NCBI GenBank assembly: GCA_030149625.1
Contig: JASLHP010000291.1
Location: 1-6,744 of the forward strand
Reading direction: 5' to 3'
Origin: Solirubrobacteraceae bacterium
GTDB taxonomy: Bacteria > Actinomycetota > Thermoleophilia > Solirubrobacterales > Solirubrobacteraceae
Length of the DNA: 6,744 bases
Every line of letters starts with the position of its first letter. Position 1 is the first letter of the stretch. Positions 4,723 through 6,744 of this stretch are shown one piece after another. The notes beneath the pieces are model-generated. The model worked only from the letters and a program-made list of their open reading frames with translations. It was not told the DNA's origin and searched no databases. Position numbers and translations under genes: made by a program.

Positions 4723-5697
4723 ATGCTGGCAATGAAGATGCCCTATCTCGCCTACGGCTTGCGGCTGTCCTCCACGTTCCCGCTGCCCGGGATGCGAGCG
4801 GCCGAGCCGCACGCAGGCGAGGAGCTGCCGTCACTCGCGCTCGGCGAGCTCGGCCCGGCGGAGCTCGAGCGCGCGTGGAACGGCGCGGACGCTGAGCGGG
4901 AATGGAGCGGGCGCCAGGGCGACGGGCGCGAGCTCACGATCGAGCGGAGTGCCAACGGCGAGCGGCTGTTCAGCTACGGCGAGCTCGCCCGCTTCCTGCT
5001 CGACGCGAGCTTGAGCCGCCTCGACTGCGCGCCGCTCGAGCCGGGCCTCGACTGGCAACGCGTGCTGCTCGGCAAGGTGATCCCGGCGATCGGCGTGATG
5101 CGAGGCTATGAGGCGCTGCACGCCGCCGCGGTCGACTCGCCCGAAGGCGTCGTCGCGATCATGGCGCCCAGCGGCGCCGGCAAGTCGACGCTCGCGCTCG
5201 AGCTGCTGCGCCGCGGCTGGCCGCTGTTCGCCGACGACGTGCTGACGCTCTCAGGCGACGGCGCCACGGTCCGCGCCCATCCCGGCACGCCGCATATGAA
5301 CCTCGCGCTCGAGCCACCCGAGGGGAGCGAGCCGCGGGACCTGGGAGAGACGCTCGCGACGCTCGCCGGCGAGCGCTGGCTCGCGGCCGCGAGCCACAGC
5401 ACCGGCGGGCACACGCGCCCGGTGCGAATGTTGTGCCTGCTGGAGCGCGGCCCGCGGCTCGAGCTCGCACTCGAGAGCTTGCCCGCGAACCCGCTCGTGC
5501 TGGCGCCCTACACGCTGGGCTTGTCGAGCGATGCCCAGCGTCTGCGCAGCCGCTTCGAGCTGTACGGCGACCTGATCGGCTCGGCGGCGCTCGTGCGCCT
5601 CAGCGCCGGTGCCGACGACCGTCCCGCCGCGCTCGGCGACCTGATCGAGGGCGCGCTCGCACACCAGCCCGAGCGACTCGCCGGAGCGCCGCGGTGA
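4723..5697 (+). CDS. HPr kinase-like (HPrK/P-fold) protein of the lasso-kinase type
   Basis: A 324-residue protein. ATG 4723 is preferred: GGAG lies just upstream (4716-4719) and the sequence runs straight into the family opening YLAYGLRLSSTFPLP. ATG 4732 and 4738 are also possible. The P-loop is SGAGKST at 150-156. D171-D172 in LFADDVLTL matches the acidic pair after the P-loop in HPrK, and the RAHPGTPHMNL segment matches its PG-P stretch. HPrK homologues in lasso clusters phosphorylate Ser residues of precursor peptides, classically a C-terminal Ser. The precursor here ends GTWGA, so a target would have to be an internal Ser or Thr, or the protein has another role; many such homologues in RiPP clusters are uncharacterised. 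It shares a GTGA overlap with the ABC ATPase gene and so heads an export/modification operon. Confidence 0.82.
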   Translation: MLAMKMPYLAYGLRLSSTFPLPGMRAAEPHAGEELPSLALGELGPAELERAWNGADAEREWSGRQGDGRELTIERSANGERLFSYGELARFLLDASLSRLDCAPLEPGLDWQRVLLGKVIPAIGVMRGYEALHAAAVDSPEGVVAIMAPSGAGKSTLALELLRRGWPLFADDVLTLSGDGATVRAHPGTPHMNLALEPPEGSEPRDLGETLATLAGERWLAAASHSTGGHTRPVRMLCLLERGPRLELALESLPANPLVLAPYTLGLSSDAQRLRSRFELYGDLIGSAALVRLSAGADDRPAALGDLIEGALAHQPERLAGAPR

Positions 5698-6434
5698 CGC
5701 GCTCGCTCGAGGTCTCCGAGCCGGGCCTGACGACAGCCGACGCGCCTTCGCGCGGAGCGCGCGCCGGCAATCTCGACGTGGCGCCGCTGCGGCTGAGCTC
5801 GATTAGCAAGCGCTGGCGCAAGGACCTGCCGCTCGTGCTCGACGGACTCGAGCTCACGCTCGAGCCGGGCAAGGCGACGTGGGTCGGCGGACGCAACGGA
5901 ATCGGCAAGACGACGATGCTGCGCGTCGCCGCGGGTCTGATCGAGCCCGACAGCGGGCGCGCGGAGGTCTGGGGCATCGGCCCCAACGAGAACCGCAAGC
6001 GCTACCAGGAGCTCGTCTCGTTCCTGCCCGCCGGCGACCGCGGCCTGTACGCGCGGCTGACGGTGCGTCGCCAGCTCGAGTTCTGGGCGCGCATCGCGAT
6101 GGTGCCAGGCGAGCGCTTCCGCGAGTCGGTCGAGTCGGCGATCGAGACGTTCGACCTCGGCGAGCTGGCCGACCGCCGCGTCGACCGCATGTCGATGGGC
6201 CAGCGCCAGCGCCTGCGGATCGCGATGACGTTCCTTCCGCTCCCCGAGATCGTGCTGCTCGACGAGCCGCTGACGAGCCTCGACGGTGAGGGCGCCGAGC
6301 TGCTGCTGGCCGCGATCCGGCAGCTGCTCGAGCGCGACGGCACGCTGCTGTGGTGCTCGCCGAGCGGCGAACACCTCGACATCGAGTTCGACGCGCACTG
6401 GATGCTCGAACGCGGCGCTCTGGTGGCCGCATGA
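5694..6434 (+). CDS. ABC transporter ATP-binding protein
   Basis: A 246-residue nucleotide-binding subunit starting at GTG 5694, overlapping the kinase stop by 4 bases. About 35 residues of non-ABC sequence precede the domain. Walker A is GGRNGIGKTT (65-74), the signature is MSMGQRQR (166-173), and Walker B with the catalytic Glu is VLLDEP, with D190 and E191. Two switch residues differ from the usual: the Q-loop position after LP is A113 (PAGDRGLY), and the segment where the H-loop His normally sits reads WCSPSGEH (220-227). It pairs with the following permease in an ABC-2 type exporter, by context the export or self-protection system for the peptide product. It could also export the terpenoid or an envelope component. 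Confidence 0.92.
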   Translation: MTRSLEVSEPGLTTADAPSRGARAGNLDVAPLRLSSISKRWRKDLPLVLDGLELTLEPGKATWVGGRNGIGKTTMLRVAAGLIEPDSGRAEVWGIGPNENRKRYQELVSFLPAGDRGLYARLTVRRQLEFWARIAMVPGERFRESVESAIETFDLGELADRRVDRMSMGQRQRLRIAMTFLPLPEIVLLDEPLTSLDGEGAELLLAAIRQLLERDGTLLWCSPSGEHLDIEFDAHWMLERGALVAA

Positions 6435-6744
6435 CCGCCACCGGGTCCCCGCTGCGCGCGTTCCTCGCCGTGATGCGACGCGATCTGCACGTCTACCTGT
6501 CCTACCGCACACGCCTGGTCAGCCAGCTGTTGACGGCGCTGTTCAGCCTCACGCTCTTTTACTACGTCTCACGGCTCGTGCACGTCAGCGGCTTTCGCTC
6601 GCACGACTCCTACTTCGGCTTCGTCGTCGTCGGCATCTCGCTGATCAGCGTGATCTACTCGTGCTTCTCGATTCCCGAACTGGTGCGCCAGGAGCTGATC
6701 GCCGGCACCTTCGACCGACTGCTGCTCTCACCGTTCGGTGCGGT
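6431..6744 (+). CDS. ABC-2 type permease, N-terminal part (runs off right edge)
   Basis: ATG 6431 overlaps the ATPase stop codon (ATGA). The 104 residues present contain a short amphipathic N-terminus (FLAVMRRDLHVYLSYRTR), a first membrane span at about 29-50, a second at about 61-82, and then ELVRQELIAGTFDRLLLSPF. That last stretch matches the coupling-helix region (E-x-GT-E/D-RLL-SP) of ABC-2 permeases. It is the membrane partner of the ATPase just upstream. The rest of the protein lies outside the window. Confidence 0.88.
   Translation, partial: MTATGSPLRAFLAVMRRDLHVYLSYRTRLVSQLLTALFSLTLFYYVSRLVHVSGFRSHDSYFGFVVVGISLISVIYSCFSIPELVRQELIAGTFDRLLLSPFGA

Noticed and set aside
5508..6512. Long minus-strand open frame antisense to the kinase end, ATPase and permease start
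   Set aside because: The plus strand has clear Walker motifs and coupled starts. The antisense product is low-complexity Arg/Ala/Gln sequence.
1..6744. tRNA, rRNA, CRISPR array, insertion sequence or attachment site
   Set aside because: No cloverleaf, no regularly spaced direct repeats, no transposase-like frame and no terminal inverted repeats were seen on either strand.

Overview
The window is very GC-rich, with strong G/C at third codon positions and overlapping start/stop junctions. The tandem secreted proteins carry a C-terminal 'cysteine - RGK/hydrophobic - YHTC' domain that I associate with Solirubrobacterales (Thermoleophilia, Actinomycetota). I infer that kind of organism from the sequence alone; no database was consulted.

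Layout: a gene fragment runs off the left edge on the minus strand (1-128). A divergent promoter region (129-248) leads to a short RiPP-type precursor (249-440) that carries a complete lasso-peptide leader motif. A near-perfect intrinsic terminator (479-504) follows. Two plus-strand genes then overlap by 7 bases: a class I isoprenoid-synthase-like protein (551-1495) and an alpha-alpha toroid protein of the squalene-cyclase/prenyltransferase type (1489-2532). A PqqD-like RiPP recognition element lies tail-to-tail with them on the minus strand (2536-2808). A second divergent region (2809-2899) leads to two tandem paralogous secreted proteins (2900-3739 and 3795-4670). The window ends with an HPr-kinase-like protein (4723-5697), an ABC ATPase (5694-6434) and an ABC-2 permease cut off by the window end (from 6431). 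These last three are joined by 4-base overlaps, typical of translational coupling.

Interpretation: precursor, recognition element, HPrK-type kinase and ABC exporter are parts familiar from lasso-peptide clusters. However, the predicted core has no Asp or Glu, so it cannot form the lasso macrolactam. No lasso cyclase (asparagine-synthetase-like) or B2 protease is visible, although either could lie outside the window. In the place where the processing enzymes would be expected sits a pair of terpene-type enzymes. The most interesting reading is a RiPP system that borrows the lasso leader/recognition pair but works on a basic, Gly/Trp/Lys/His core with other chemistry, possibly isoprenoid. That is a hypothesis. 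The terpene pair could also be an unrelated neighbour.

Regulation: the two divergent intergenic regions share a composite element (TTGACA, AGGCG, CATGATT in the same order), which suggests that the precursor and the recognition-element/secreted-protein promoters are controlled together. The terminator after the precursor would give much more peptide than enzyme. The secreted pair uses GAA for Glu far more than the kinase does, so it may have a different history or expression level from the genes around it.
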